Below, in pieces: positions 42,201 to 50,042 of a stretch of DNA of 64,000 bases. Below the pieces are notes generated by a model. That model was given only the letters and a program-made list of their open reading frames with translations. It did no database searches and was not told the origin of the DNA. Position 1 is the stretch's first letter. Each line of letters begins with the position of its first letter. A program made the translations under genes and the position numbers. Origin of the DNA: Pseudomonas fluorescens (lineage in GTDB: Bacteria; Pseudomonadota; Gammaproteobacteria; Pseudomonadales; Pseudomonadaceae); NCBI RefSeq assembly GCF_018614775.1, contig NZ_JAGGOF010000011.1, positions 5,072-69,071 of the forward strand. The letters run 5' to 3'.

Positions 42201-43032
42201 CGCGTTCATCCATGGCGGTGGCCAGGTCCAGCCGATCCTTCAGGTCCGCCGCCGCGTCCATCCTGCTCACCCACGTGTCGATCTGCGTTGCTTCTGCAGG
42301 GCCGTCGAGCAGCGCACGGGTCACGGCGCTTTTTTGCGTCGCCCGTAGTTCAGCGACCAGGCGGACAAGGAAGTTCTCGGTTATCGGCGCGGTGTCGATC
42401 TCATCCCCGGGATCGCCGTCTTCCCTCAGGCTCGCCTTGAGCGCCGCCAGGTCCTCGTAGAGATGCAGCGGTTCGCCCGGGCGGTACAGCACCGCGGCGC
42501 CTGATTCGCTGGCTCGGTCATGCCGGGTCACGACCACGGCACCGGGTATTGGCACGCTCATGGCCCATCCTTGCGGAATCAGGCTCAGGCTTTGGACGCC
42601 GGGCCGCTGGTACTCCGTCAGCCGGGCCCGAGCCGCCGCGTCCGGTGCCGCCAGGGCGCGCTCGGTCAGCGCTTTGTGCATCAGTGGGCTCAGCGTTCCG
42701 TCCAGCGCATGGAGATCCGCCTGGGTCTTGAGTTGTGTCGCCAGTTCATCAACCAACCAGGCGCTGACGCTTCGGCCCTGGCTGAAATCGGCGGGTTGCT
42801 CCCAGAAGTCATCGAGTGCCTGGGTCAGCAGGTGTTGGTAGGCATCCAGCGAGACGCTTTCGGGGAAAGCCCTGCCGGGCCCGTCATCCAGGTGCTGCTC
42901 CAGCACCTTCGAGGCGCGTGGAACGGCGTCATTGAGACGGATCATGTGCTGCTGCGAGGTACTCAGCAGATTTATCAGCGCCGCGCTTGGGTCTGTAGGA
43001 TCATCGGCTTGCAGGGGGGTGTTATCCAACAT
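39247..43032 (-). CDS. DUF6543 (dermonecrotic-toxin-like) large protein with toxin-like C-terminus
   Basis: 1261 residues beginning MLDNTPLQADDP, with GGAAGAG before the ATG. No signal peptide. The long helical N-terminal part (about 1-660) matches the architecture I know from Pseudomonas DUF6543 proteins. A Gly/Ala-rich hydrophobic segment follows (about 670-740, VMLLTGAMSMFPVGRLGGLLG). A beta-rich middle (GLIAEGRHRYRDAAGQGYLTLG) and a second long helical region come next. The last 70 residues (INRYYWYDLAQLAP, WRAAFERKGDTWILQGFYDYH) look like a compact RNase-type toxin domain, perhaps of the barnase/RelE-like group; that is a guess. No small immunity-type gene lies downstream. Normal GC content. 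Confidence 0.7.
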   Translation of the reverse strand: MLDNTPLQADDPTDPSAALINLLSTSQQHMIRLNDAVPRASKVLEQHLDDGPGRAFPESVSLDAYQHLLTQALDDFWEQPADFSQGRSVSAWLVDELATQLKTQADLHALDGTLSPLMHKALTERALAAPDAAARARLTEYQRPGVQSLSLIPQGWAMSVPIPGAVVVTRHDRASESGAAVLYRPGEPLHLYEDLAALKASLREDGDPGDEIDTAPITENFLVRLVAELRATQKSAVTRALLDGPAEATQIDTWVSRMDAAADLKDRLDLATAMDERELRLSLKKLDDWLHNNPDVTGGDRLAWWQATRTFQRTLAESAPAPDPVTLATPTALHARTRSLLAGLIREKYPPVDPEDVSLSIRKQVTDPHAPTGGSPFGSGISMGDVRGVIDDRRSLTEWAMSNLTRDERNAPQPAIVGPLSFAQIVEVIERANIGARLPNELQRVAHQTQAPWMALKKQQMRAQLWAAHLSGDLRHDRDNIGLKLVLAALDNPAAAGRGKVGGYEVGVRQLRWGDSVLKEVLAFGVTTLASRPSLTLYTPGAPDGKVFRDVDATSSRTLEATLVQTLTATPEMTRWLISHLPLLEQAEQLASLVPLSEKLTMEQKIRAITQSVFALTKDRAQNDFARKIASPLVEANLFKVLHETQIAHAIKTAEMLTVTNAERDSASAREGRRNAVMLLTGAMSMFPVGRLGGLLGRAILPTMAGGAAVAAIDDEGGSVRQWTADFIGGLGEVLAEAGQDLIMARAGRRRRQAPPALSSLPHMPDPQLEPYRLKGFSGHGLIAEGRHRYRDAAGQGYLTLGKGYYKTAVQAGEQIIYAPDNRSNQRTVTWENDGWRVEERPWLRGGGALQSLFGRPPETPRQRTCNALVEGVLVMNRYPSLEAVDTAKAIFQSMPEALAERILQESMADIGAPDLNAYRSQVRDMTQERGNAPRRKAFLEQLLDKMNTWSIVILSSKDIEANVFNVDLSETQKIKIYDTILAHKSLFFTEDRIQVNTTIITDNITGAVFMAFTSKEGRKKAAMARIAKDTRDMLNAVEDKLTAKAHALFPGDEPTAKAARQKYMASDEYYNELIAALREEKQRRHKPGLLTEIRNHRVPYVIANKGQTQRNVMLLTGEDITDFTRTLANYEPFDIDIVTQAQTHKVTGSQPPDTASVLPAPLPTPDKFTVSASTLAETQMSYDNFPKAARTKVTEIMEDIRAGRVTTKRINRYYWYDLAQLAPGSGRSAWRAAFERKGDTWILQGFYDYHVNGPATVWEG

Positions 43033-43156
43033 GTGCTCTTCCAGGGAAAACGTTCGGAAGACCAAGCTATTGAAGTCGGTAGCGGGGAGGGTGGTAGATA
43101 GATACCGCACGCGGCGGTGTCAGGCCGGGTAAGCAAGGCCCCCGGGCACAGCCCCC

Positions 43157-43459
43157 TGTGGGAGCGAGCCTGCTCGCGATCGCGGTGGACCTGCTGCATC
43201 TTTGTCGACTGACATGTCGCCATCGCGAGCAGGCTCGCTCCCACAGTGGATCTTCAGTGAGCCCGGAACCTGCATCCGGCACAGGTCCCTTGCGGGAGCG
43301 GGCTTGCTCGCGATCGCGGTGGACCTGCTGCATCTTTGTCGACTGACATGTCGCCATCGCGAGCAGGCTCGCTCCCACAGTGGATCTTCAGTGAGCCCGG
43401 AACCCGTGTCCGGCACAGATCCCTTGTGGGAGCGACCCTGCTCGCGATCGCGGTGTGTC
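43157..43459. repeat. Tandem REP array, two and a half 134-base units
   Basis: The REP start (TGTGGGAGCGAGCCTG or variants) occurs at 43157, 43291 and 43425, exactly 134 bases apart. Each full unit has a REP, a spacer containing GACCTGCTGCATCTTTGTCG, an inverted REP, and a second spacer (TGGATCTTCAGTGAGCCCGG). The third unit is cut short after its first REP. It occupies most of the 449-base gap between the APE operon end and the toxin-like gene. Confidence 0.85.
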
Positions 43460-43481
43460 AGGTGACATCGATATCGAAGGC

Positions 43482-43928
43482 TTACTGCACCTTCGCCAGA
43501 TCGCCTTTCAACGCAACCCCGGCCATGATCGCGCCGGCATGGCATTCGTAGGTCGTCGGGTCTTTGCGTTCATTGCTCTTGTAGAAGCTGACGATGTTGG
43601 TCACGGCATTGGCGCCGGCGTTCTTGGCCGCCTGGTGCAGGCTGATGAGCGCCGATTGCAAGACCCATTCGCAGGCCACTTCGTCGGACTTGTTGAAGGC
43701 GTTGGTCTTCTTGTTGGTCACCGCGCCGGGGCTGATCACGGTGACGTTGCCGGCCGGTTTGTTGCCCGCCAGGTAGAACTTCACGCTGCCATCGATCTTG
43801 CCGGTGCGGATGGCTTCGGCGACGACTTTGTCGAACGGCAGGAACAGCGCGGTATCACGGGCCTGGCTGATGGTCGGCAGGGTGCTGAGCAACAGGGCGG
43901 CGGTAACGGCGATTTTCTTCAACGACAT
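43482..43928 (-). CDS. Small exported protein at the end of the APE operon (often misnamed excinuclease subunit)
   Basis: 148 residues. Signal peptide (MSLKKIAVTAALLLSTLPTISQA), then a mature domain with two cysteines (ACEW, TYECHAG) and a GANAVTNIVSFYKSN segment. The sequence resembles Pseudomonas entries labelled excinuclease ATPase subunit, but it has no nucleotide-binding motif and is exported, so that label cannot be right. AAGGAGA precedes the ATG. It starts 41 bases after the last ketosynthase gene, so it probably belongs to the operon. Function unknown. Confidence 0.7.
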   Translation of the reverse strand: MSLKKIAVTAALLLSTLPTISQARDTALFLPFDKVVAEAIRTGKIDGSVKFYLAGNKPAGNVTVISPGAVTNKKTNAFNKSDEVACEWVLQSALISLHQAAKNAGANAVTNIVSFYKSNERKDPTTYECHAGAIMAGVALKGDLAKVQ

Positions 43929-43969
43929 CGGGGTCTCCTTGACGAGGGTAACGGGCATTTGGAACCGGT

Positions 43970-45196
43970 TCAGCGCCAGCGGCGGAAGATCAACGAGGTG
44001 TTGACCCCACCGAAGGCGAAGTTGTTGTTCATCACGTATTCGTGGCTCATCGGCCGGAATTCGTTACGCAAGTAATCGAGCTTGCCGCACTGGGGGTCCA
44101 CCTCGTCGAGGTTGCAGGTGTGCACGTAGAGGTCGCGGTTCAGCATTTCGATGCTGAACCAGGATTCCAGCGCGCCGCAGGCCCCCAGGGTGTGGCCGAG
44201 AAAGCTTTTCTGCGAGCTGATGGGCATGTGCTCACCAAACAGGCTGCTGGTGGCCAGGGTCTCGGCGATGTCGCCCTGTTCGGTCGCGGTGCCGTGACCG
44301 TTGACGTAGCCAATGGCGCCTGGCGTAAGGCCGGCGTCTTCCAGGGCCAGCTCCATCGCCCGGCGCATGGTGCTCAGTTCGGGACGGGTGGCGTGCTGGC
44401 CGTCGGCGTTGCTGCCGAAGCCGACGATCTCGGCATGGATCCGCGCGCCACGGGCCAGGGCATGTTCCAGTTCTTCGAGGACCAGCATGCCGGCGCCTTC
44501 ACCGATCACCAGGCCATCGCGTCCCTTGTCATAGGGCCGCGGGCTGGTTTGCGGCGCGTCGTTTTTCAGGCTGGTGGCGTAGAGCGCGTCGAAGACCATC
44601 GCTTCGGTCGGGCACAGTTCTTCGGCACCGCCGGCAAGCATCAGCGGCAGGCGACCGAACTTGATCGCCTCGTAGGCGTAGCCGATGCCATGGCTGCCAC
44701 TGGTGCAGGCACTGGAGGTGGGAATCAGGCGTCCGGTCAGGCCGAAGAAGATGCTGATATTGGCTGCAGTGGTGTGGGGCATCATCCGCACATAGGAGTT
44801 GGCATTCAAACCTTCGGCCACGCTGTTGAGCAGCATGTTGCCGAACGCCTTGATCTCGTCGGTACTGCCGGTGGACGAACCGCAGGACACGCCCATGCGG
44901 CCGTCCTTGATCGACGCGTCGCCCAACAGGCCCGCATCGGCCAGGGCCTGTTCCGCCGCGCCCACCGCCAGGCGCGAGACCCGACCCATGCTGCGCAGTT
45001 GCTTGCGCGTCCAGTGGGCCGGGACCTTGAAGTCGTCGATGGGCCCGGCCAGGCGGGTGTTCAGTTCGGTGAAACGGTCCCACTCATCCATGCGCCGGAT
45101 GCCGCTGCGGTTGGCGGCGAAGTTGCCGGCGATGGTCTCCCAATCGCTGCCCAGGGAGGTGATGCCGGCCATGCCGGTGACGACGACGCGCTTCAT
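43970..45196 (-). CDS. APE beta-ketoacyl-ACP synthase (terminal KS of operon)
   Basis: 408 residues. FabF-type ketosynthase with the full triad: Cys in TSSACTSGSHG, His in NGHGTATEQGD and His in SFLGHTLGACG. Expected to elongate or prime the polyene chain on the operon's ACPs; it corresponds to one of the ApeO/ApeR pair. ATG 45196 overlaps the reductase stop (TGATG) and has GGAGG nine bases upstream. Confidence 0.9.
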   Translation of the reverse strand: MKRVVVTGMAGITSLGSDWETIAGNFAANRSGIRRMDEWDRFTELNTRLAGPIDDFKVPAHWTRKQLRSMGRVSRLAVGAAEQALADAGLLGDASIKDGRMGVSCGSSTGSTDEIKAFGNMLLNSVAEGLNANSYVRMMPHTTAANISIFFGLTGRLIPTSSACTSGSHGIGYAYEAIKFGRLPLMLAGGAEELCPTEAMVFDALYATSLKNDAPQTSPRPYDKGRDGLVIGEGAGMLVLEELEHALARGARIHAEIVGFGSNADGQHATRPELSTMRRAMELALEDAGLTPGAIGYVNGHGTATEQGDIAETLATSSLFGEHMPISSQKSFLGHTLGACGALESWFSIEMLNRDLYVHTCNLDEVDPQCGKLDYLRNEFRPMSHEYVMNNNFAFGGVNTSLIFRRWR

Positions 45197-45924
45197 CAGC
45201 ACAGGCCTCCGTTGACGGCCAGGACCTGCCGGGTGATGTAGCCGGCTTCGGCGGACATCAGGAAGTTCACCGCGCCAGCCACTTCTTGCGGGGTGCCCAT
45301 GCGCTGGGCGGGGATCATTTTCATCAGTTCTTCCACGGGTACGTTTTCATCGAGCATGGCGGTGTCGATCAGCCCTGGCGCGACGCAATTGACGGTGATC
45401 TTGCGCTTGCCCAGCTCGATTGCCAACGCCTTGGCCGCGCCAATCAAACCGGCCTTGGAGGCGCTGTAGTTGACCTGGCCACGATTGCCGATCAACCCGG
45501 AAACCGAAGTTATACAGACGATCCGTCCGGCGGCGCGACGACGGATCATGGGCATCATCACCGGGTGCAGCACGTTATAGAAACCGTCGAGGTTGGTGCG
45601 CATCACCGTGTCCCAGTCGTCCTCGCTCAGGGCCGGGAACGCGCCGTCGCGGGTCAGCCCGGCGTTGAGTACCACGCCGTAGTACGCGCCATGGGTCTCG
45701 ACGTCGGCCTCGAGGATGGCTTTGCAGGCGGCGCGGTCGGAGACGTCGAATTGCAAGACGCGGGCCTGGCGGCCCAACGCCTGGATTTCGGCCTGGACGG
45801 CTTCGGCTTCGGCGCGGCCGCTGCGGCAATGCAGCACGATGTCATGCCCGGCCTGGGCCAGGCGCAGGGCGATGGCGCGGCCGATGCCACGGCTGGAGCC
45901 GGTGACCAGTACGAATTCAGTCAT
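45196..45924 (-). CDS. APE 3-ketoacyl-ACP reductase (FabG-like, ApeQ-type)
   Basis: 242 residues. Short-chain dehydrogenase with TGSSRGIGRAIA cofactor motif at the N-terminus, NAG, the catalytic Ser (ITSVSG), and YSASK. Reduces the beta-keto group during polyene extension. Starts in the dehydratase stop (4-base overlap) and runs into the ketosynthase start. Confidence 0.92.
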   Translation of the reverse strand: MTEFVLVTGSSRGIGRAIALRLAQAGHDIVLHCRSGRAEAEAVQAEIQALGRQARVLQFDVSDRAACKAILEADVETHGAYYGVVLNAGLTRDGAFPALSEDDWDTVMRTNLDGFYNVLHPVMMPMIRRRAAGRIVCITSVSGLIGNRGQVNYSASKAGLIGAAKALAIELGKRKITVNCVAPGLIDTAMLDENVPVEELMKMIPAQRMGTPQEVAGAVNFLMSAEAGYITRQVLAVNGGLC

Positions 45925-46388
45925 GGCGGGGTTCCTGTTGCGGACGGTTCATGAAGGTAATGGGCGGGCTGGGGTGGACGGAATACATTGAGCCGGGCGG
46001 TGGCATGGATGCCGGGCGCGCGGATGTGGCATTCGAACACGCCCATGCCGTTGTCGTCTTCCAGGGAGCGCAGGCCGTGGACGGTCAGTTCGGTGCCGGC
46101 TGGAAAGCAGTCGACGTTGCATTCGAACTTGCGGGTGCCGAGCAAGAAGCCCAGTTCCACGGCATCGCCCCGTTGGCGCGCATGGCAACCGGCAAACGCC
46201 GCGACACTCTGGGCCATCAGCTCGATGCCGACCCAGGCCGGCAGTGCGCCGTCGTCGCGACTGAACAGGCCGCCGGGCCTGACGGTGGTGTGGGTGTGGA
46301 TCTGCTCGTCATCGAAAGCGACGATCCGGTCGATCAGGATCATGTCGCCGGCATGGGGCAGCAGTTCGGCGAGCGGCCAGTCAATCAT
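45921..46388 (-). CDS. APE 3-hydroxyacyl-ACP dehydratase (hotdog, ApeP-type)
   Basis: 155 residues, single hotdog fold. LLPHAGDMILIDRI at the start and WVGIELMAQSVAAFAGCHAR on the central helix are typical of the ApeP branch. Its dehydration step creates the conjugated double bonds. Overlaps both neighbours by 4 bases. Confidence 0.88.
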   Translation of the reverse strand: MIDWPLAELLPHAGDMILIDRIVAFDDEQIHTHTTVRPGGLFSRDDGALPAWVGIELMAQSVAAFAGCHARQRGDAVELGFLLGTRKFECNVDCFPAGTELTVHGLRSLEDDNGMGVFECHIRAPGIHATARLNVFRPPQPAHYLHEPSATGTPP

Positions 46389-47581
46389 GGGGCGTCTCCG
46401 ATAATCAGGCTGACGTTGTTGCCACCGAAGGCGAATGAGTTGCTCATCAGGCGACGGGGCGCGGTCGGGTTCAGGCGGCTATTGGCATCGGTCCAGTCCA
46501 GCGCCGGCAAACCGGGATCGGCCTGGCCGTCCCAGACATGCGGCGGCAAGGCCTGGGCGGCGTTTTCGGCGCTCAGGGCCAACCAGCAGAACGCTGCTTC
46601 CAGTGCCCCGGCAGCGCCAAGGGTATGGCCGGTCATGGGTTTGGTGGACGAGCAAGGCACGCCCGCCGGAAACAGCCCGGCCACGGCCTGGCTTTCCATG
46701 GCGTCATTGTGTTGCGTGGCGGTGCCGTGCAGGTTCAGGTAGTCGATCTGGCTGGCATCGAGGCCGGCACCCCGCAGGGCTTTCTCCATGGCCTGCCGGG
46801 CCCCGCGACCGCTGGGCTCAGGGGCGGAAATATGATGCGCATCGGAACTGGCGCCGTCACCCAGCAGGGCAATCGGCGTTCCGTCGCCGGGCGTCTTGCT
46901 CATCAGGAACAACACCGCCGCTTCGCCAATGTTGATGCCGTTGCGATTCACCGAAAACGGGTTGCAACGTTCGCTCGACACCGCTTCCAGCGCGGAAAAA
47001 CCGTTGAGGGTCAACTTGCACAGACTGTCCACCCCACCGCAGATCACCGCATCGCACAGCCCCAGGTCCAGCAGGCGCCGGGCGCTCATCAAGGCGCGGG
47101 CGCTGGAGGTGCAGGCAGTGGAAATCACGTAGGACGGGCCGCTCAGGCCGAGCCAGTCGGAAAGAAAATTGGCCGGCGCGCTGAGCTCCTGTTGCTGATA
47201 GTCATAACCCTCGGGGAAGCGTTGTTCGCGCAAGTAATGGGCGATGCCTTGACTGGCTTCGTCGATGCCCGAGGTGCTGGTGCCCAGGACGATGCCGATG
47301 CGCGCGCGGCCATAGGCCTCGATGGCCCGGTCGATGTCGGGGCGGATCTGCAAGCCGGCTTCCAGCAGCAACTGATTGTTGCGGCTGCTTTGCGCGACCA
47401 GGGCCGGCGGGATGGCCGCGAGCTCACCCGGCACCGAGGCGATCGGCAGGGCGCGTTCGGCCACCCAGCCAGCCTCGGCCCGCATGCCCGAGCAGTCGCC
47501 GGCAAACAGGTTGCGCGCTACGGTGTGCTTGTCGCGGCCCAGGGCGCAGATCACTCCGAGGGCATTCAGATAGGCGGTCAT
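46385..47581 (-). CDS. APE beta-ketoacyl-ACP synthase (second KS)
   Basis: 398 residues, thiolase fold, with Cys in ISTACTSSARAL, His in NLHGTATQHND and His in KPMTGHTLGAAG, so catalytically complete. It may pair with the chain-length-factor-like protein at the other end of the operon. Overlaps the lipoprotein and dehydratase genes by 4 bases each. Confidence 0.9.
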   Translation of the reverse strand: MTAYLNALGVICALGRDKHTVARNLFAGDCSGMRAEAGWVAERALPIASVPGELAAIPPALVAQSSRNNQLLLEAGLQIRPDIDRAIEAYGRARIGIVLGTSTSGIDEASQGIAHYLREQRFPEGYDYQQQELSAPANFLSDWLGLSGPSYVISTACTSSARALMSARRLLDLGLCDAVICGGVDSLCKLTLNGFSALEAVSSERCNPFSVNRNGINIGEAAVLFLMSKTPGDGTPIALLGDGASSDAHHISAPEPSGRGARQAMEKALRGAGLDASQIDYLNLHGTATQHNDAMESQAVAGLFPAGVPCSSTKPMTGHTLGAAGALEAAFCWLALSAENAAQALPPHVWDGQADPGLPALDWTDANSRLNPTAPRRLMSNSFAFGGNNVSLIIGDAP

Positions 47582-48075
47582 GGGGCGCTCTCGGTCAACG
47601 GCGTGATGCGGTAGTGCGGGCCTTGGGGCAGGCTCAGGTCAAAATCCAGCGGGCGCTTGTAGCGCACCTGCCAGCGCGAATCCAGGGTCCGCTGCGCTGC
47701 CTGTTGCCGGGCGCTGGGGTAGTTGCCGGAAAGTTCGGCGTCGGGGGTCAAGGCGAACAAAAGCGCGGCGAACAGCTCGCGGGCTTCGGCGTTGGGCGGC
47801 AGCAGGCCGTCGGCTTGCCACTGCCCGTCGATCAGGCGTTGGCGGGCCACGGGAATGCCCAGTGGGTCCATCATCGACCAGCGCAAACCGGCGCCTTCGC
47901 GCTGGATCACCAGCAGCCAGTCCAGGCGCTGGCCGGCCAGTTGCCGCTCGATGTGCAACTGCATCGGCAAGGCCAGGGTTGGCGTGTGCGCGGGCAGTGG
48001 CGCATGACTGGCGCAAGCGCCGAGCAGCAACAGGCAGCCGAGCAACAGGCCGTTGCGCAGCGCACCGCGGATCAT
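47578..48075 (-). CDS. DUF3261 lipoprotein of the APE operon
   Basis: 165 residues. Lipoprotein signal with LGAC lipobox (about residues 17-20), then a LolB-like beta domain. Together with the LolA-like carrier and the MMPL pump it probably moves the lipid-linked polyene to the outer membrane. ATG 48075 overlaps the methyltransferase stop; a longer frame reaching into that gene is not credible. Confidence 0.82.
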   Translation of the reverse strand: MIRGALRNGLLLGCLLLLGACASHAPLPAHTPTLALPMQLHIERQLAGQRLDWLLVIQREGAGLRWSMMDPLGIPVARQRLIDGQWQADGLLPPNAEARELFAALLFALTPDAELSGNYPSARQQAAQRTLDSRWQVRYKRPLDFDLSLPQGPHYRITPLTESAP

Positions 48076-48800
48076 TCGGCAGCCCCAGCGATGGGTTTGC
48101 GGGCCACCACGTTGACCAGGGTTTCCTCGCGCTCGCCGAACGGCTTGGGACGGCGCAGGCCGAAGCGTTCCAGCAGGCCGAAATCCTTGGCGCGGCTCCA
48201 CCACAGGTACGGATAGGACACGTTGCGAGCCTCGAACTGGAAACCCTGATTGCGGATCATCCCCAGGTATTGCGCGGCGCTTTTCTGCACGTGCATGGGA
48301 TGACGGAACAGCCAGCGGATCACCCAGGTGTCGATATAGGCTTCGGTGGATTCGGCAAACATCAGGTAGCCGCCGGGCTTGAGCACGCGATAGAACTCGG
48401 CGAGGGCTTTGTCCTGCTCCACCAGGTGATGGAAGGTCTGGTGGCAGAACAGCAGGTCGACGCTGGCGTCCGGCACCGCCAGCTTCGCGCAGTCGCTGCC
48501 GATCAGTTCCACGGCCAGGCCCTGGCGTGCGGCTTCCTCGCCACTGAGTGCCAGGCTATGGGGGTCGGCGTCGACGCCGATCAGCCGTTGCGGCGTGAAC
48601 GCCTGGCGCAGGTACTGGAACGACTTGCCCTGGCCGCAGCCGGCGTCGAGCAAAACCGGGTTGGCCGGCAGCGGGCTGCTGAACAGGCCGCGCAGGTCGT
48701 TGATCGCCACCCGCAACACATGGTGCTGCCAGGTATGGCTGCGCAGGAACCAGAAACCGAAGCGGGTTTCTTCGACGTAGTTGTCGCTCAGGTAACTCAT
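48072..48800 (-). CDS. Class I SAM-dependent methyltransferase of the APE operon
   Basis: 242 residues. SAM-binding motif LLDAGCGQGKSFQYL near residue 50, VELIGSDCAKL, and LLFCHQTFHHL (motif II), then LKPGGYLMFAEST. In known aryl polyenes the aromatic head is often O- or C-methylated; this is the candidate enzyme. Overlaps both neighbours by 4 bases. Confidence 0.85.
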   Translation of the reverse strand: MSYLSDNYVEETRFGFWFLRSHTWQHHVLRVAINDLRGLFSSPLPANPVLLDAGCGQGKSFQYLRQAFTPQRLIGVDADPHSLALSGEEAARQGLAVELIGSDCAKLAVPDASVDLLFCHQTFHHLVEQDKALAEFYRVLKPGGYLMFAESTEAYIDTWVIRWLFRHPMHVQKSAAQYLGMIRNQGFQFEARNVSYPYLWWSRAKDFGLLERFGLRRPKPFGEREETLVNVVARKPIAGAAE

Positions 48801-50041
48801 GACTGTTGACTCGGCGCAGGGCTCGCGCAGATTTCCGACAGCATGCGCAGGCGGCGCTTGGGCTCGCTGACAAACGGGTTACGCTCATCCCAGGCATAAC
48901 CGGCGAGGATCGAGCTGATCATGCGGCGGATGTCGTTCGAGCCTTCGGTGTAGAAAATCACGTCCTGGAAGGTGCCGGCGTACCAACCCTCGACGTAGCA
49001 GCGGAAGGTATCGACGCCGCGCTTGAGCGGCTCGGCGAATTCGCTTTGCCAATCCACCGGTTCGCCTTGCAACTGGCGGTGCAGCACGGCGGCGGCCATG
49101 CTCGCCGAGCGCATGGCGATGGTCACCCCGGACGAGAACACCGGGTCGAGGAATTCCGCCGCGTTGCCCAGCAGGGCGAAGCCAGGGCCGTGCAGGGTTT
49201 TGACATTGGCCGAATAGCCGCCGATGGTCCGCGCCGGGGTGTCCCACACGGCATTGCGCAACACGCCGGCCAGGCCAGGGGTTTCGTCGATGAAACCGCG
49301 CAGGCAGGCATCGAGGTCGTCGGTGCGGACGGCGAAATGTTCCGCAGCGGCGACCACGCCCACCGAGCAGCGCCCGCCGCTGAATGGAATGGTCCAGAAC
49401 CACACGTCGCGCTTGCTCGGATGGGTGGTGATCAGGATCTTTTCCCGGTCGAACGTCGGCGCGTCGATGCGATCCTCGATGTGGGTGAACACCGCCTGGC
49501 GCACCGGGAAATTCGACGGTGCTTCAAGGTCCAGCAGGCGCGGCAGGACCCGACCATAACCACTGGCGTCGAGGACGAAATCGGCCTCGACCCGGTATTC
49601 GCTGCCGTCTTCGCGCTGCACGTCCAGCCGGGGCTTGGCGAGGCTGAAATCGGCGCGGGTGATGGCTTGTCCATAGCGGATCTCCACACCTTGCAGCGCG
49701 GCCTGGTCGGCCAGCAACTTGTCGAAGTCGGCGCGTTGCACCTGGAAGGTCGTGGGCTTGCCGTGGCTGAACGTATCGCCGAAATCGAACGCGCTGTAGC
49801 GCTCGCCCCAGGAGAACGCCGCGCCGTTCTTGCGCTGGAACCCGGCGGCATTCACCGCGTCGAGCATGCCGGCTTCTTCAACGAAGTCCAGGCAATGGGA
49901 CAGCAGGCTCTCGCCGATGGAGAACCGTGGGAAGTGCTGGCGCTCGATGACCAGCACGTCGTGGCCCTTGCGCTTGAGCAAGGCGCTGGCGATAGCGCCG
50001 GAAGGACCGGCGCCGATGATGACGACCTGTCGACGTTCCAT
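48797..50041 (-). CDS. FAD-dependent oxidoreductase (halogenase/monooxygenase-like) of the APE operon
   Basis: 414 residues. FAD motif VVIIGAGPSGAIAS at the N-terminus, FSIGESLLSHC, and GFALLGNAAEFLDPVFSSGV as the second FAD motif. The family includes geranylgeranyl reductases and flavin halogenases. It lacks the WxWxIP tryptophan pair of true halogenases, although the segment WFWTIPFSGGR stands in its place. Probably hydroxylates or otherwise tailors the aryl head. The ATG directly follows the stop of the upstream transporter gene. Confidence 0.8.
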   Translation of the reverse strand: MERRQVVIIGAGPSGAIASALLKRKGHDVLVIERQHFPRFSIGESLLSHCLDFVEEAGMLDAVNAAGFQRKNGAAFSWGERYSAFDFGDTFSHGKPTTFQVQRADFDKLLADQAALQGVEIRYGQAITRADFSLAKPRLDVQREDGSEYRVEADFVLDASGYGRVLPRLLDLEAPSNFPVRQAVFTHIEDRIDAPTFDREKILITTHPSKRDVWFWTIPFSGGRCSVGVVAAAEHFAVRTDDLDACLRGFIDETPGLAGVLRNAVWDTPARTIGGYSANVKTLHGPGFALLGNAAEFLDPVFSSGVTIAMRSASMAAAVLHRQLQGEPVDWQSEFAEPLKRGVDTFRCYVEGWYAGTFQDVIFYTEGSNDIRRMISSILAGYAWDERNPFVSEPKRRLRMLSEICASPAPSQQS

Positions 50042-50042
50042 T

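Noticed and set aside
43157..43459. Regular repeats with constant spacing, considered as a CRISPR array
   Set aside because: The spacers are also repeated and nearly identical, the repeats are REP palindromes in alternating orientation, and no cas gene is near.
48797..50041. The FAD enzyme as a true flavin-dependent halogenase
   Set aside because: It has the fold and FAD motifs, but the WxWxIP motif is not intact (WFWTIP only), so halogenation is not supported.
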